NCBI GenBank assembly: GCA_031772625.1
Contig: CM062810.1
Span: 706,216,358 to 706,280,357, forward strand
DNA: 64,000 bases
Reading direction: 5' to 3'
From: Pinus tabuliformis
Taxonomy: Eukaryota; Streptophyta; Pinopsida; Pinales; Pinaceae
Position numbers and translations under genes: made by a program
Shown: positions 12,313-24,018 of the stretch, piece after piece
How the letters are laid out: each line of letters starts with the position of its first letter
Position numbering within the stretch: position 1 is the first letter of the stretch
The notes under the pieces: generated by a model
Databases searched by the model: none
Seen by the model: only the letters and a program-made list of their open reading frames with translations
Told to the model about the DNA's origin: nothing

Positions 12313-12655
12313 CCCGATTTTGAAAAGTGGTTACTCAGAATACACCTTTTTTTAAAGCAAATTTTTGACACTTTAAATTTTATTATGTAACATTTTTTTT
12401 AAAGTTTTTCATTTTCATGCTGATTTTGAGAAGTGTTGATGCAACATCAACACATTTTTTTTAGAGGGCTTATTTTTGACACTTTGATTTTTTTAGGTAT
12501 CAAGTATGAACGTTTTTTTTAAATGTTAGTGATTTTCATGTTGATTTTGAAAAGTGTTGATGTTGCACTTTTTGTTTAGAGGGCTTATTTTTTATACTTT
12601 AAATTTTGTAGTGTATTAACTCTGGATAATTTTTTTTTAAATATTGTTGATTTTC
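12313..12655. repeat. Three degenerate ~115-bp tandem units in left foldback arm
   Basis: Units start near 12313, 12421 and 12541. Each has TGATTTTGAAAAGTG, then a poly-T and AGGGCTTATTTTT-like block, then an ACTTT-AAATTTT block, and ends GATTTTCATG. Confidence 0.65.
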
Positions 12656-12854
12656 ATGTCGGTAATAAACAATAAAAATAAAATTAAAAACATGACAAAA
12701 AAATCAAATATAAAATTAAAAATAAATAAATAAATAAAACCATAAAAATAGGAAAAAAAACAAAATTAACTTGTAAAAATATAAATTTAAACAAAAATAA
12801 AAAAATAAAAACAAAAAACAGAATAATAAATATCATAAAATAACAAGTAAAAAC

Positions 12855-12858
<4 letters not shown>

Positions 12859-12906
<48 letters not shown>
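12859..12906. repeat. (AT)24 microsatellite
   Basis: Uninterrupted AT dinucleotide run within the A-rich left arm of the foldback element. Confidence 0.95.
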
Positions 12907-12910
<4 letters not shown>

Positions 12911-12994
12911 AAATACATACTTCAAAAAAAGATTAAAGAAATAAAAGAAAAACATTAAAAACAATTTTTTTAAGTTAAAAAAAAAAAAAAAAAC

Positions 12995-13025
<31 letters not shown>

Positions 13026-13225
13026 CAAAAACAAACTTCAAAAGATTTAAACAATTTAAAAAAAATTAAAATTAAAATAAAATTAAAAAATTAAAAATTA
13101 AAAAAAATATATAAAATATAAACAAAGATCAAAAAATTAAATTTAAAAATTTAAAAAAATAATAAAAAAATTAAATTTAAAGCCAATTAAATTAAAATTT
13201 TCAAAAAAAAAAAAAAAAAAAAAAA

Positions 13226-13424
13226 GTCCCCCCCCGGTCGACCTAGGTCAATTCTTGGAATCGACCTAGACCACCATGGCCGGTGGAGCCGCGGGCCTGC
13301 TCAGTGTGGCACAATGTAGTGTCACCCCATCCAGGCCCAAGGCTCCACGACCTTAGGCACCCAAGGTCGTGCTCGACCATGGCTACCCAAGGTCGTGGGG
13401 CCTTGGGCCTAGCCAGGGCGAGAC
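13226..13424. repeat. GC-rich core with long hairpin inside foldback element
   Basis: About 200 bp of GC-rich sequence sits between an oligo-A tract and T-rich sequence. The 21-bp arm 13334-13354 is complementary to 13389-13409 at 20 of 21 positions. The word AAGGTCGTG recurs between and within the arms, and a second small inverted repeat (CTAGGTC and GACCTAG) lies at 13243-13269. No reading frame of note. Confidence 0.8.
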
Positions 13425-13989
13425 TAATTTTAATTTCTCCATTGTTTTAATTTTTTTTAATTATTATTATTAATTTTTTTGTATAATTTTTTAATTTTTA
13501 CAAGTTAATTTTGTCTTTTTTTTGCAATTTTGTAGTTTTTTTGTCTTTTTTTATATTTAATTTTTTTTGTCATATTTTAAAATATATATATATATGTTTT
13601 ATTACTTTTGTGTCTTTTTTTCAATGTTTGAATTTCTACTTTCTTTTTTATTTTTTTTTGTCCGTGTTCATGCTCGAATAACAACCCAATCCCATTATGT
13701 ACAATTTGATAGTTGATTTTAAATTTTTTGCTATAATTAATAGAGTGTCCCCACAATTTGTCAATTTCATGGTTGGTCTTTAAGTTTTCATTATAATGGG
13801 TCGAGTTCACCTACACTGTGTGTCAATTTGATAGTTGATTTTTAAATTTTTGTTGCAATGTATCAAGTTGTCTTAGGCTAAGATTTTAAAATCGCTATCC
13901 ATTTAACATTTAAAAAAAATACTCTTGGTTTAATAACTCTTTCATTCAGGTGTTCATTTTTAATGTTTTTTTAGTCATAATTTTTTTCA

Positions 13990-14370
13990 ATAATGAAATG
14001 GTTGAAATATTTTGAAAACTTAAGGTTTTTTTATAGTCATAATCTTTGGTTTTCATTCCATAGCTGAAAATTTTTCAAGTTTTTAATATTTTTCTAAGTC
14101 ATGGTATTTATCTTTAATGCTATGGTTGAAAATAGTTATATCTATTTTTTCTTTAGCACCATGACTGAAAATTGTTGGAATTTAAGGTTTTTCAAAAACG
14201 TGATATTTTATATTTAATGTCATGCCTAAAATCGTTGGAATTTTAAGGTCTTTCAAAGGCGTGATATTTTATCTTTAATGTCATGATTGAAAACGTTCGA
14301 AATTTAAATTTTTTCAGAGTCATGATATTTTATCTTTAACGTCATTATTAAAAAATGTTGAAAATTTACC
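13990..14370. repeat. ~62-bp tandem units in right foldback arm
   Basis: About six degenerate units carry TGAAAATCGTTGGAATTT, then AAGGTTTTTCAAAGGCGTGATATTTTATC-like sequence (positions 14160-14350 are clearest). They make the right arm longer than the left. Confidence 0.65.
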
Positions 14371-14610
14371 ATGAAGAAAAAAGGCGTTATTCCAACATCA
14401 ACACTTTTTTTTTTCAAGGTGTCTTTTGCACAAAAAAAATTGGTTTTTACTGCCATTTTTAAAAAAAGTTGAAAATTTACTCTGAAAAAAAAATGTTATT
14501 CGAGCATAAGGAATTTTCATTTTCAGCCTGTTTTTTCATTTTTTTGGGGGTTTTTTGGCTAGAGTTCGCCTTTTGAGGTAATAGTTCTCGTTTGATTGGT
14601 AACTTTATTA

Positions 14611-15356
14611 TTTATGACACACATGTCTAAAACCAAGGAAAAAGTGACACTCGGTGGGAGTTTCTTAAAATAACAAGTGTGCCTCCTTCGTGAGACTTAA
14701 AATAGATCCCTATTTTCTAAGGATTCTTTTAGATTGTTTATCATTTCTTCTTTTTCAGGAGATTGGCCATGCAAACTATCGGGAGGGATTGCATAATTCT
14801 GGGGAACTGGGAAACTTTATGGCTAATTGCATTGCACAGTTTCTGAGCTCAAGGGATGAATTGCGCAATTTCTAGGCTTAGGGTTGGGATACCTTTCATA
14901 ACTGCGTAGTTTATGATCTCGAGGAAAACTTCCGGTCAAAACTATGCAATTCCAATCATCAAAGCTGCTTGCCCTCAAGGATTGTGTAGTTTCTGGAGGC
15001 AGGCCTAGAACTGTTGTAAGACCAAGTTAGGAGGTAGCTTATGACTTAGAAAGGTCAACTACATGTAAAAATCGAGAAAACACAAGGAAAACTAAAAAAC
15101 AACTCTTAGTAAAATCATGAGTACTTGACAACAGTGGAATATGAGCTCCTATGGATAGGATGGAAGGCTCCAAAATCAAAGAATAGGAAAAATTTTGGAT
15201 GGTGGTTGTAGCCACTACAACACTTCGCTAACTAGGTTGACCTCATACTTGTCTTGGAGTTTCTTCTCAAGGAGGCACAAGACTTTTCCTAATGATATCC
15301 CTGCACGTGTGCAATATTCGAATTGAAGAGCATGAGACGTATCTTTTAGCTATTCT
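14611..15356. other. Remainder of element A LTR and unassigned junction
   Basis: Positions 14611-15212 continue the element A LTR (compare 3565-4080 and 4862-5453). Positions 15213-15356 match nothing else I can find in the window and hold no gene. Confidence 0.5.
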
Positions 15357-16391
15357 AGTTTTTACAGGCCATTTTGTCACATCTTGTCAATAGGCCTGCA
15401 AACTAGATCATTTTACATCCATATACATGTTGTCACCATCCCTTCACAAAGCCCTAAGCATCACTTCTCAAAAAATGTATGTGTTTCTAGGTTGACTTCT
15501 CAAAATCAATATTTTAAGTGCCACTACGCTTGGCCATTTTTCCCACCTGCGCTAAGTTCATATTGCATTCCTAGTCACCACCGCTAACCAGCACAAATTT
15601 CTCCTTTCTACAAGTGTGCTGATTCTATAAATTTGAGAAAAATAAAAAATATTTTTGAAGCTTCCTCTTCCAGAAACTTCCAAGCTGGTTTTAACTCTTT
15701 AAGTCATATAGAGATTTCAAATTCCTATCTGATCCTATCCTAATGGACCTATCCCTTATCCCTTCAGCTCATCCCCCCATCATAAGTGGATCTAGATCAT
15801 AAGATGGTAAATCCTAAACTACTCTCGTCATCCTATATATTTACTGCCTTCCATAGCCTCAGGGTTCACCCTTAGAGATTGATTATTCCCTCATGTATTT
15901 GGTTTGAACCTAAGGAGTCATCACTTTTGTGCGTTAGGGTTCGTATTGAGGTGTGCTTTGTGACAAGGAAGGACAAGTCAACTTGGGGAGACATCTACAA
16001 AATCAAATTCTATTTATGGAGATAAACTCTCTCCTATATCTATTAATACAGTGAGTATTTTATTTTCCTATATTTATTATTTTATGTTTACTCTCATGTA
16101 TTCAATGCCTTGTTGATTCATTGAATAGAGATGTTAAACTATGGTATGTGGATATTGTGGATCCTTTGCTTTTTTTATTCATATGTGCAGGTTATAATTA
16201 TAGCGCTTGGAGTTGGAATTGGAACTTACAAGCAAGGAGGAAAGGAAGGTTGGCAACAGATCTGAGGTAGGCTTCTTTCCCATTCTCTACTTTCTCTAAG
16301 GAAAGCTCTATTCTTTTTGTCTTTTTCTTTTTTTTATTTGACCACTAGATCTAGGGAATTCACCTTTGTCCACAATAGTGAAAATGTCACA
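15357..16391 (+). mobile_element. Element B, 5' LTR
   Basis: This 1.03-kb block matches the 3' LTR at 31243-32879 once the MITE there is removed. It includes a TATA-like CCTATATATTTAC at 15832-15844, conserved in the copies at 32310 and 34300, and the end block ATCTAGGGAATTCACC with GTCCACAATAGTG. The 3' copy begins TGTTACAAG after a G-rich tract, which sets the orientation as plus. The first bases here are altered (AGTTTTTACAGG). Confidence 0.75.
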
Positions 16392-17779
16392 TAAAAAATT
16401 TGAAACTCCACTGTGGAATTATTTTTCCCTTATTGGTTTCCTTGATGCTGGCACCTTTTTCACCTCTTAAAGCTACCTTAATTGACTCACCTAGAAATTG
16501 ATTTACCTTAGGAAAATTTTGGTTTGATCTTTGTTTCATTATTTGTGTCTTATTTTGAATGAAATTATTCCAGCTCACTCCCTCTTCTAGAGGTAGAGCA
16601 CTTCAACGCATCCGATCCTTCTATCTTCATGTTTTATAGTGCAATTATGCTTGTTCTTCACTTGCACTGATCCCCATAGGATGCAAAAATTTCCATTCTT
16701 TGACCTTCATCCTCATTCTTCTTGAGTTATAAGGTTTTCCTTATGTCACTAAGTTTTTCATTACCTCTGAAAAGCCATCTTGATGTTTTTTATTTTATTT
16801 TATTAAACTTTGGTAAGAATTTCTTTGGCTTTTCCCTCTCTTATCAATTAGGTTTTTTTCTTGATTGTTGATTGAATTGAAGAAATTTATATTGTAGTGA
16901 TATTCTGTGTGATTTCTTGCATCAATAGTCTTGTTGCATCTTAGTTTTCATTGCATTTGAAAATTAAGTGGAAAGAAAAGAAAAATCTCATCATCTTGCA
17001 TACTTTGCATTTGCATTAGGGTTTTGAGTGAAATTGGAAATTGGAACAGTTGCATTCAGAAATTTGATTAGGAAGTGTTGTTTGTTGCATCTCTTGTTTT
17101 TTGCATCACTCTTTGAAATCTCTTCCTTCTCATAGTTAGTTTTCATCGAAAGTAAAGAGTTCTTACTATCATGCTAGATTGCATTGTAGGGAATTCAAGT
17201 GAACTCATGGTGAGCCTTGAAAACTGAAACCTAATTCAAGATAAAATTTAAAATTTATTGAATCAATATTAAGGATCATTTGAAATATTAATGCAAACAT
17301 TTAGAGGTCTAGGCTAGAGACATGTTCTTGTGACTTAAAGCATAGGAGCAATCATTTTTTTCCAACATTGCATTCCAAGGGTGATATCCCATTCCACGTA
17401 CATAAGTGTATAGGATTATTCTCAATGTAGCTTCAAGTATATCAGATGGCGCTCCACGCATGAAATGTATATGGGAACACTCTCATTGTATGCTTATGCA
17501 TTACACAACACTACTATGGACTACACTTCCACGTACCTTCGGTTATATTTTGGAACTCCCCACTAGGTTGTTATCCATCCATAGGTAACCAAGTCAGTCG
17601 CCGTGTACATTGTGATACAATGAACACAACATTCGGGGATATTTCCTGCCCATACATAAATCCTTGGCTTTACAAGGTTGCATATTGCAGTTCACATTTT
17701 CTTGGTAAATAGTTTTTCCTAGTTACCACTTTTTGATTTATTTTTGTTGTTAATTTCTAAAATTTACTAAACCATCGTG
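16392..17779 (+). other. Element B leader, no gene
   Basis: A long T-rich untranslated stretch between the 5' LTR and gag. I could not locate a convincing primer-binding site. Short frames here are not supported. Confidence 0.5.
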
Positions 17780-20530
17780 GAAAAACAACCCCCTCAACCC
17801 TGTTGTTCATGTAGGATGCAAATATTTCCTCCTTTACCTCTGGAGGAAACACTTGAACATCATCAAAACTACAAAAAAATGTAGACTATCGAAACTAGTG
17901 CCTTTGAAGCATCCCCTTCTGGTACTACATCTAAAGTTAATCAACTAGAATCTTTTCTTCCTATAAACACTGAGATTGAGATTACATATTCATTGCTTGG
18001 TGAGTCCCATGCAATCGAAACCAAAAACCTTGGGACTTTATTACTTGAGGTTATTGAACTTGAATTTATGGATTCATTTACATTACATCCCAAGGTTATA
18101 CAACCTGCGAAGCCTTAGTTAACTCAACCTATTGCTTCAAGGCCTTCTCTTTCTCTTCCTCTTCCTTTGACCCAAACACAATTTGTATATCTTGGTCCTG
18201 ACGCTGCAGAACTTCCACCTGGTCCCTTGAGTATTGAGGAGATCATTGAAGAAGAACCTCATCCCTCTACACCTATGTTTTTATCATTAGCGTCTCCTCT
18301 CTATCAAGGCCATCATTTTCCCTCTCCTCTTACTCAAGTACAAACTCATTTAGCTTACACTCCTCACCTCAATTTCTCTTGGCAACTCCCTTCAAGAAAT
18401 TTAATCTTGACTGAATCAACATCAGTTTCTCAACCCATGTCTTCCATCATGACTAAGTCAATTGAAGTTTCATCTACCTCCATTTTTAAAATTCACCAAA
18501 GACTCATTTATACAGTGGTCCATTTGTCCCACCTATTTATCAGTTTTTATATGGAACCTTTTCTAGCGAAACAACCAGTCCATGGACTTATACTTCTCCA
18601 TCCTCATCTAGAATTTGATCTCAAGCCTTTGTAATAAGCACCTCACAACCTATTGCACCAACTATGTGCCATCCATCTTTGGAATAATAGTATGTCCCAC
18701 ATGTTAGTGGAATTAGATATCCACAACAACCTACTCCTTATACCGGGTATCCTCCTCATGGTGGGAAGTTACCTTCATATACTCCTTATCCCATAGCAAG
18801 GGGGAATATGTTAATGGAATATACCCATTTATTAATAAAATGTAATAAATTTTTTCTCATACCTATTCAAGTCCTACCAATCCTCCTTTTCCAAGAATGT
18901 TTTCTCATCCTTGGTGCCCTAATCTATGCGTTCAACCTCGTTTCACTTTCAATCAATTAAAACTTCTTATCCTATTCCAGTTGTGCACCAAGTTCCTACT
19001 TGCCAACCTATGCCTCAATATTCCCAAGTTGTGTCTCAATTAAGTCAACCTATCGAGGCTTCATCTCAAATGCAACCTATTCCACCAATATCTGGGTTTT
19101 CTCAAATCTCAATTTCTCAACCTCTTCAAGCTGCTTTCCAAACTACACCTATTGGCCAAACTACACTCCAAATGCAAGTACAAAAACTTGTACATGGCAT
19201 GACACAAGCCTAAACTGATCAACCTCATATAGGTATTTTTAAAAATCCCTATGGGTAATAGTAACAAGGAATTCCACATGCTTATGTTGGTCAAAATATC
19301 GTTTACCAAATCCCTTATCAAGGTCATCAATTTCAAATGCAGTGATTTCAATCTCATAAAGGTTACACCTATCTTGGATGGTCTAGTTATCTCTACCTTG
19401 GTAATCAAAATCCTTCATACTTAGGAGTGTGAGTTCCTGTGGTGCAGCCTATTCCATTGTATCCAAGGTATACAACACCTAATGTTAACTTATACCCTCA
19501 AGATCAATCTACCCTGGTAAACTTTAATAGGTATTTGCAATTTTTCGTAACTCTTGAGCTTCCATATTTTAACTGACTTGCAAATAATCCCATTTTCTAC
19601 TCTCCTTGGTGGTTTGTCATCTATCAAAATTTTCGAGTGATATCCCTAATTTTAGTGGAAATCCCATAAAAGATTCATCTACTCATGTGATGACATATCA
19701 TTTATGGTGTTCCTCAACCTCTTTAAATGATGATTCTATCCATTTAACGGGAAATAAATCTTACTGATCTGATAGTTAAGTGGTATATCGAATTACCACG
19801 ACCTTCCTTCAACAATTTCATTTCCTTAGAAACTATGCTTCTAAATCACTTTCAATTGCCTATTGATTATGAAACTAGAACTAAACTACTGACCAATTTT
19901 AAACAATCCAACTCCACCCATATTTCAGATCATATTCATTAGTGGAGATGTTGACATTGATTGGTTAAGACATATGTTCCCAATCAATTGTTGGTTGAAT
20001 AGTTCACACACTATTTGTTATCCTCCATAACTAAAGATGCTGCTAACAGAAAAGTCATTACTGAAGAGAAAGTAATTACTCATGCCCAATATATTGACTT
20101 GATCTTAATACTTAGTCTGGCACAATCTAAAATAAAATGCCTAACACTCTAAGACCTCAAAACACTGTTCCACCCATTTGTACCAAAGAATCACATGTCA
20201 TTGATGGCGTGATTGGTTTAGTTAATCAATAGTTAGTGAGTAAACTATCTTGTTCATCTCCTGCTGTGAGTAATCAAAACTCATCTTCTGCTAATCCTAT
20301 GATTACTTCCAACATCAATGTGGTTCAATCCATGAAGGGAAAATCTCAGCAACCAGGAAGTAAGAAGATGTCAAAGGAAAGAAGAAGAAAGACAATTCTT
20401 CACAGGAAAATCAAAACAATTAGTCTTCTAAGGAAAAATGTAAACCTCGTTACACATGCCCCATTTGTAATGATGAACATTTTACTAGAGATTGTCTGCA
20501 TCATGCAAAAGTTAACTAATTCCTAAAGTC
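17780..20530 (+). pseudogene. gag: Element B gag (Tat-like, decayed)
   Basis: Capsid-nucleocapsid frame of a Ty3/gypsy element. From about 17780 the frame runs into the 155-codon piece at 18167-18634 (ELPPGPLSIEEIIEEEPHPS) and then a Pro/Gln-rich region (18926-19213). The capsid part (19620-20150) is broken by stops but keeps VKWYIELPRPSFNNF, DYETRTKLLTNFKQSN and THISDHIH, which are typical of Tat-lineage Gag in plants. At about 20450 there is a zinc knuckle CPICNDEHFTRDC, spacing CX2CX3HX4C, read in a frame shifted from the neighbouring ORFs. Order and motifs make the call secure; many stops mean no intact product. Confidence 0.8.
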
Positions 20531-20579
20531 ATCATCTGGTGCACCTTTCATGTTGATATATCCCTTTTAGAATTAGGAG

Positions 20580-21840
20580 ATGCACATGGTTTCACGTGAT
20601 TCATCTTCCCCTTCCCAAGTGTTACTACTATGTTCTTCCAAACAAAAGAGTAATTTTTTTGTGGCCACAAGGAATAAGGGTTACGGGAATCCACCTCCTC
20701 AGACTCGTAAGGCTACTGATCAACCCACCAGCTCTGCTCAATCTCCTTTGGATCCTCCTCCTACTGCAACACCTGTTGAATTAACTATTAAAAATATTAA
20801 GGGAGTTATCCATAAATCAACATTTAACCCTTGTGCAAGAGAAACTCAAAATTATAACATAGTTGAGGACCTAACACAAGAACCCTCTATTATGTCAACT
20901 CTTGAGGTGTTATAAAACTAAAATGCTCCAAATAAGGCTTTACTTGCATCCATTAGAGGGATTGATCCTTCGGATTCCAACCTTGTTTTCTTTAAGCATG
21001 AGAACCATACTCTGAAATTGCCACCGCAACTGACATTTATGATCTTGGTTCTCGTTCAAGATAAAAATATTCACCAAACAATTGTAAGTCAATGTTCCTC
21101 GACTTGTGTCATGTCAGTTGCATGTTGGAAAGCTATTGGTTATCTACACCTGAGTCAGTCACCCACTACTCTCATGTATTTTTAGGGTAGAGGCTTCAAG
21201 CCTCTTAGGATTTTAAATTCACTACAAGTAGAACTAGTTGATAAAGAATTCTCGATAGAAGTTGAAGATATAGACGTGCCCTTGGATTATAGTCTTTTAT
21301 TAGGAAACACATGGTTTTATGCCATGGTTGTCATTGTTTCGACCAATTTTTTGATGATTTATTTCCCTCACCAAGGGGTCATCATAGCCATAGACTAACT
21401 TCAATTCTTTGTTACTAGTTCTCAAACCACCAGAAGTGTTCCACATGTGGGTGAATCCCCATAGTCATATCAACATGTTTTAGTGGGATGGCTTTAGGAT
21501 TATTCCCTAATGGGAACCTTTCCTTTTCCTCCTGCTCTTCCTTTCCCCTTTCCTCTTCCATACATTCTCAATCTAGTTTCCTCTATTAATATGATTTATT
21601 CTTGCACTTTTCCATCTGACTATATGTCGCTCACTCCCATTAAGCTCGACTATGAAGCAATCTATTTGACCTGTTTGAGAGATTCTCATTTTACTTCCTC
21701 GGTAAATTGGGTTGATCATTCCCAATATTTTGGTTCCTCCTTTGACCCTTTCACCAGTATGTTCCCTATTGATGAAAGCATCATAGAGATTATGATGTTA
21801 GATGAGGAACCTTGGGACAATAATCATCATCATTCCTAGT
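20580..21840 (+). pseudogene. Element B protease region (decayed)
   Basis: Aspartic-protease region of the polyprotein. The frame at 20930-21400 keeps STCVMSVACWKAIG, SQSPTTLMYF, RGFKPLRILNSLQVEL and DYSLLLGNTWFYAM, the layout of plant Tat-type proteases downstream of the active site. The catalytic turn normally reads D-x-G-A-S; here the aligned position is VSQCSST near 21085, so the catalytic Asp is gone. A linker frame follows at 21510-21839 (PIKLDYEAIYLT, then an acidic end), leading toward RT. Inactive. Confidence 0.7.
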
Positions 21841-21899
21841 TACCTACAAATCTTGAGGATACTTATTCACCCAATGTTACTGCAATTTTTGAGGATTAT

Positions 21900-22800
21900 A
21901 TTTCTATTCATGATGTAGATTCTGAGAAGAACCTATTGAATATCGAAGAGACAATTCCTCTTGATATTGTGATTAAACTTGGTGTTGGTGAAAACGTTCA
22001 TATTGGTGTGTCTTGTTCCCCTGAGAAGATCAAGACCTATAAATCCCCTTTTCAAGAATTCTGGGATGTCTTTGCTTGGACATATGAAGAAATTCCATGT
22101 ATCGATCCAAATAACATGCTTCACGAAATAAAAACTCATCCATAACCTAAGCTTGTTCAATAGCGTTTTTGCCCAGTACATCTAAAAAGGCTACCACAAT
22201 CTAAGAAGAGGTTGAAAAATTTTTTCATGTTGGTTTTATCTTTCTAGTTCCTCTCACCAATTGGATTTTCAACATCGTCCCCATGATGAAAAAGTAGTGT
22301 GTGATTAGATTATGTTTCAACTATCGAGACATAAACCATGCTTGCCCTAAGGATAATTATCCAACCCCATTTATAGATCAAATTGTTGATGATTGTGCTG
22401 GAAGTGAATTTTTTTCATTTATGGATCATTTTACTAGCTACAATTAAATCAATATACTCCCTTTGGATCAACACAAAACTTATTTTATCTATCCTTGGGG
22501 TACGTTTACATATCTTAAATTCCCATTTGGTATGAAGAATGTAGGTGCAATCTTTCAGAGGGCTATGAATTATGCCTTTGAAGATATAAAACACATAGCG
22601 CAACCCTATTTGGATGAATTACCAGCCCATTCAAAGCGGCATGAAGATCACCAGATGCATCTTAGGGTAATTTTCTTATGTTGTCGTCATTATAATATTA
22701 TATTAAATTCGTAAAAATGTGTTTTCGATGTCTAATATGGTAGGATTCTAGGTTTTTTTATCTCGAAATGATTGATCCACTTAAATTCTAGGAAATTCTT
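21900..22800 (+). pseudogene. Element B reverse transcriptase (decayed)
   Basis: Reverse transcriptase of a Ty3/gypsy element. Recognisable pieces in order are FWDVFAWTYEEIPCIDPNNM (22058-22118), HEIKTHP, then after stops and shifts DHFTSYN and LDQHKTYFIYPWGTFTYLKF (22463-22520), PFGMKNVGAIFQRAMNYAF, and the catalytic box region QPYLDELPAHSK. The canonical YLDD box reads YLDE at 22608-22619, a loss of a catalytic Asp. The frame ends near 22714. The pieces place the element in the plant Tat group. Confidence 0.85.
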
Positions 22801-23520
22801 GACTTTCCTGCACCTTACTCGCTCGTTCAGCTACAACAACTTCAAGGGAAGGCCAGATTTCTACAAAGATTCGTTCCCAACTATGCAAATCTCACAAAAG
22901 GATTCACTCGCTCATTGAAAAAATGACTTCTCTTCCATTGGGATGATACATCCAAGAAATCCTTCGATGCTCTAAAAGATGTTATGATTCAATCATAGTT
23001 GTTGTATCCACCTGATTATGAATGGGACTATTTCCTGTACCTTGTGCCTGCTATGACCACCATCTCCATGTTGTTGTCCCAAGAAGATGAATTGGGGGAT
23101 TAACATCCTATCTATTATTTGAGTTAGAATTCTAATGATACAAACATCAAATATACTCACATTGAAAAGTTGGATTTGGTAGCTATTCAGGTTGTCCAAA
23201 GGCTTCGCCACTACATTCTTCTTTGAAAGACTGTGGTTTTTTTTTTACTGAAACCCCATGACTTACATTCTATCATGAATTTTGATACAGGGAATTACTC
23301 CAAATAGATTTTTATCCTCTATGATATTGATTTGGAGTTTGTTAATTCCAAGTCCAAGAAGTCCCTAGTATTTTCCAAAATGATCTATGACCTTCCCTCA
23401 TTCGAGGTTGTGATCACCTCTGATAATTCTATTTCTGACGAGTCATTGTTCCTGGTCAATTCATCTGACCCATGGTATGGAGACATTCTGATTTATCTCT
23501 AGACCCAGGATTTATGGCCT
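22800..23520 (+). pseudogene. Element B RNase H region (decayed)
   Basis: The connection and RNase H part of pol. Visible in broken frames are LQGKARFLQRFVPNYANLTK (22838-22900), FLLSQEDELG-like sequence near 23080, IYYLS, and NIKYTHIEKLDLVAIQVVQR (23146-23205) followed by LRHYI. These are the standard motifs around the RNase H of plant gypsy elements. Several stops are present, so it is inactive. Confidence 0.7.
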
Positions 23521-23559
23521 AATACGTCTCTCTCTAACCAATGACAAATTTGATACCAA

Positions 23560-24018
23560 GCCAAAAATTACATCATCCTTGGTGACACTTTATATTGTTG
23601 TAGTGTCGATATAGTTTTTAGATAGGGCCTCACTCATTATGAGGCCACAAAATGTCTCAATGAATGCCACGCTAGAGCATGCGACATACATATGTCCGGC
23701 TACGCCAATGCCCAAAATATTTTGTGTGTTGGCTATTTTTGGCCCACTATGTTTTAGGATTTCATTCTCACAGTCTAGAAATGCCATGCTTGGTAGATTA
23801 TAATCGCAAAACTTGTGCTCCACCCACTCCCTTGAATCTTGTTATCATCATTTGACTATTTTCCAAATGGGAAATTGACTTTATGACCTGTAATCCTCGT
23901 TCAGTCTGTGAGCATGGATACATTATTGTGGCTATGGATTATTTTACTAAGTTTTCCTAGCGATGCCTACATCACTAACAATGGAGAAACATCTAATATT
24001 TTTCTTTTCAATCACGTC
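23560..24018 (+). pseudogene. Element B integrase, N-terminal part
   Basis: Zinc-binding and first catalytic segment of integrase. LTHYEATKCLNECHARACDI and NAQNILCVGYFWPTMF (23630-23757) match the HHCC-domain layout. CEHGYIIVAMDYFTKF (23910-23957) carries the first catalytic Asp. The frame is then shifted and reaches LFNHV, where a solo LTR interrupts it at 24019. The coding sequence resumes at 26229. Confidence 0.8.

Larger units (their letters stand above)
12249..14610. mobile_element. AT-rich foldback DNA transposon, non-autonomous
   Basis: The insertion splits the right LTR of element A. Joining 12248 to 14611 restores the sequence order seen uninterrupted at 3557 and 4855, and TTTA appears on both sides (12245-12248, 14611-14614), so a target duplication of up to 4 bp is supported. 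The ends are inverted: GTTACCGATCAAACAAGAA at 12254 pairs with the complement of 14585-14603 at 17 of 19 positions. Arms continue inward: 12761-12780 is an exact 20-base inverted match to 13494-13513, and 12692-12715 pairs with 13545-13575. The left arm is A-rich and the right arm T-rich. No transposase frame is present. Superfamily is not assignable with confidence. Confidence 0.75.
8637..15212 (-). mobile_element. Element A, right long LTR, interrupted by a foldback
   Basis: The block begins TGTGGACAGTGTTGGACCC and follows the left LTR through 8669-12248, then resumes at 14611 after a 2.36-kb insertion. Homology to the left LTR stops at about 15212 (compare 5454), shortly before the LTR of element B, so the far end of this LTR is missing. 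Without the insertion it spans about 4.2 kb. Confidence 0.6.

Noticed and set aside
12833-13054. Phe-rich minus-strand frame
   Set aside because: A-rich arm and AT microsatellite of the foldback element.
15213-15356. Possible target duplication or third LTR piece before element B
   Set aside because: I found no partner for this sequence after 32879 or elsewhere in the window.
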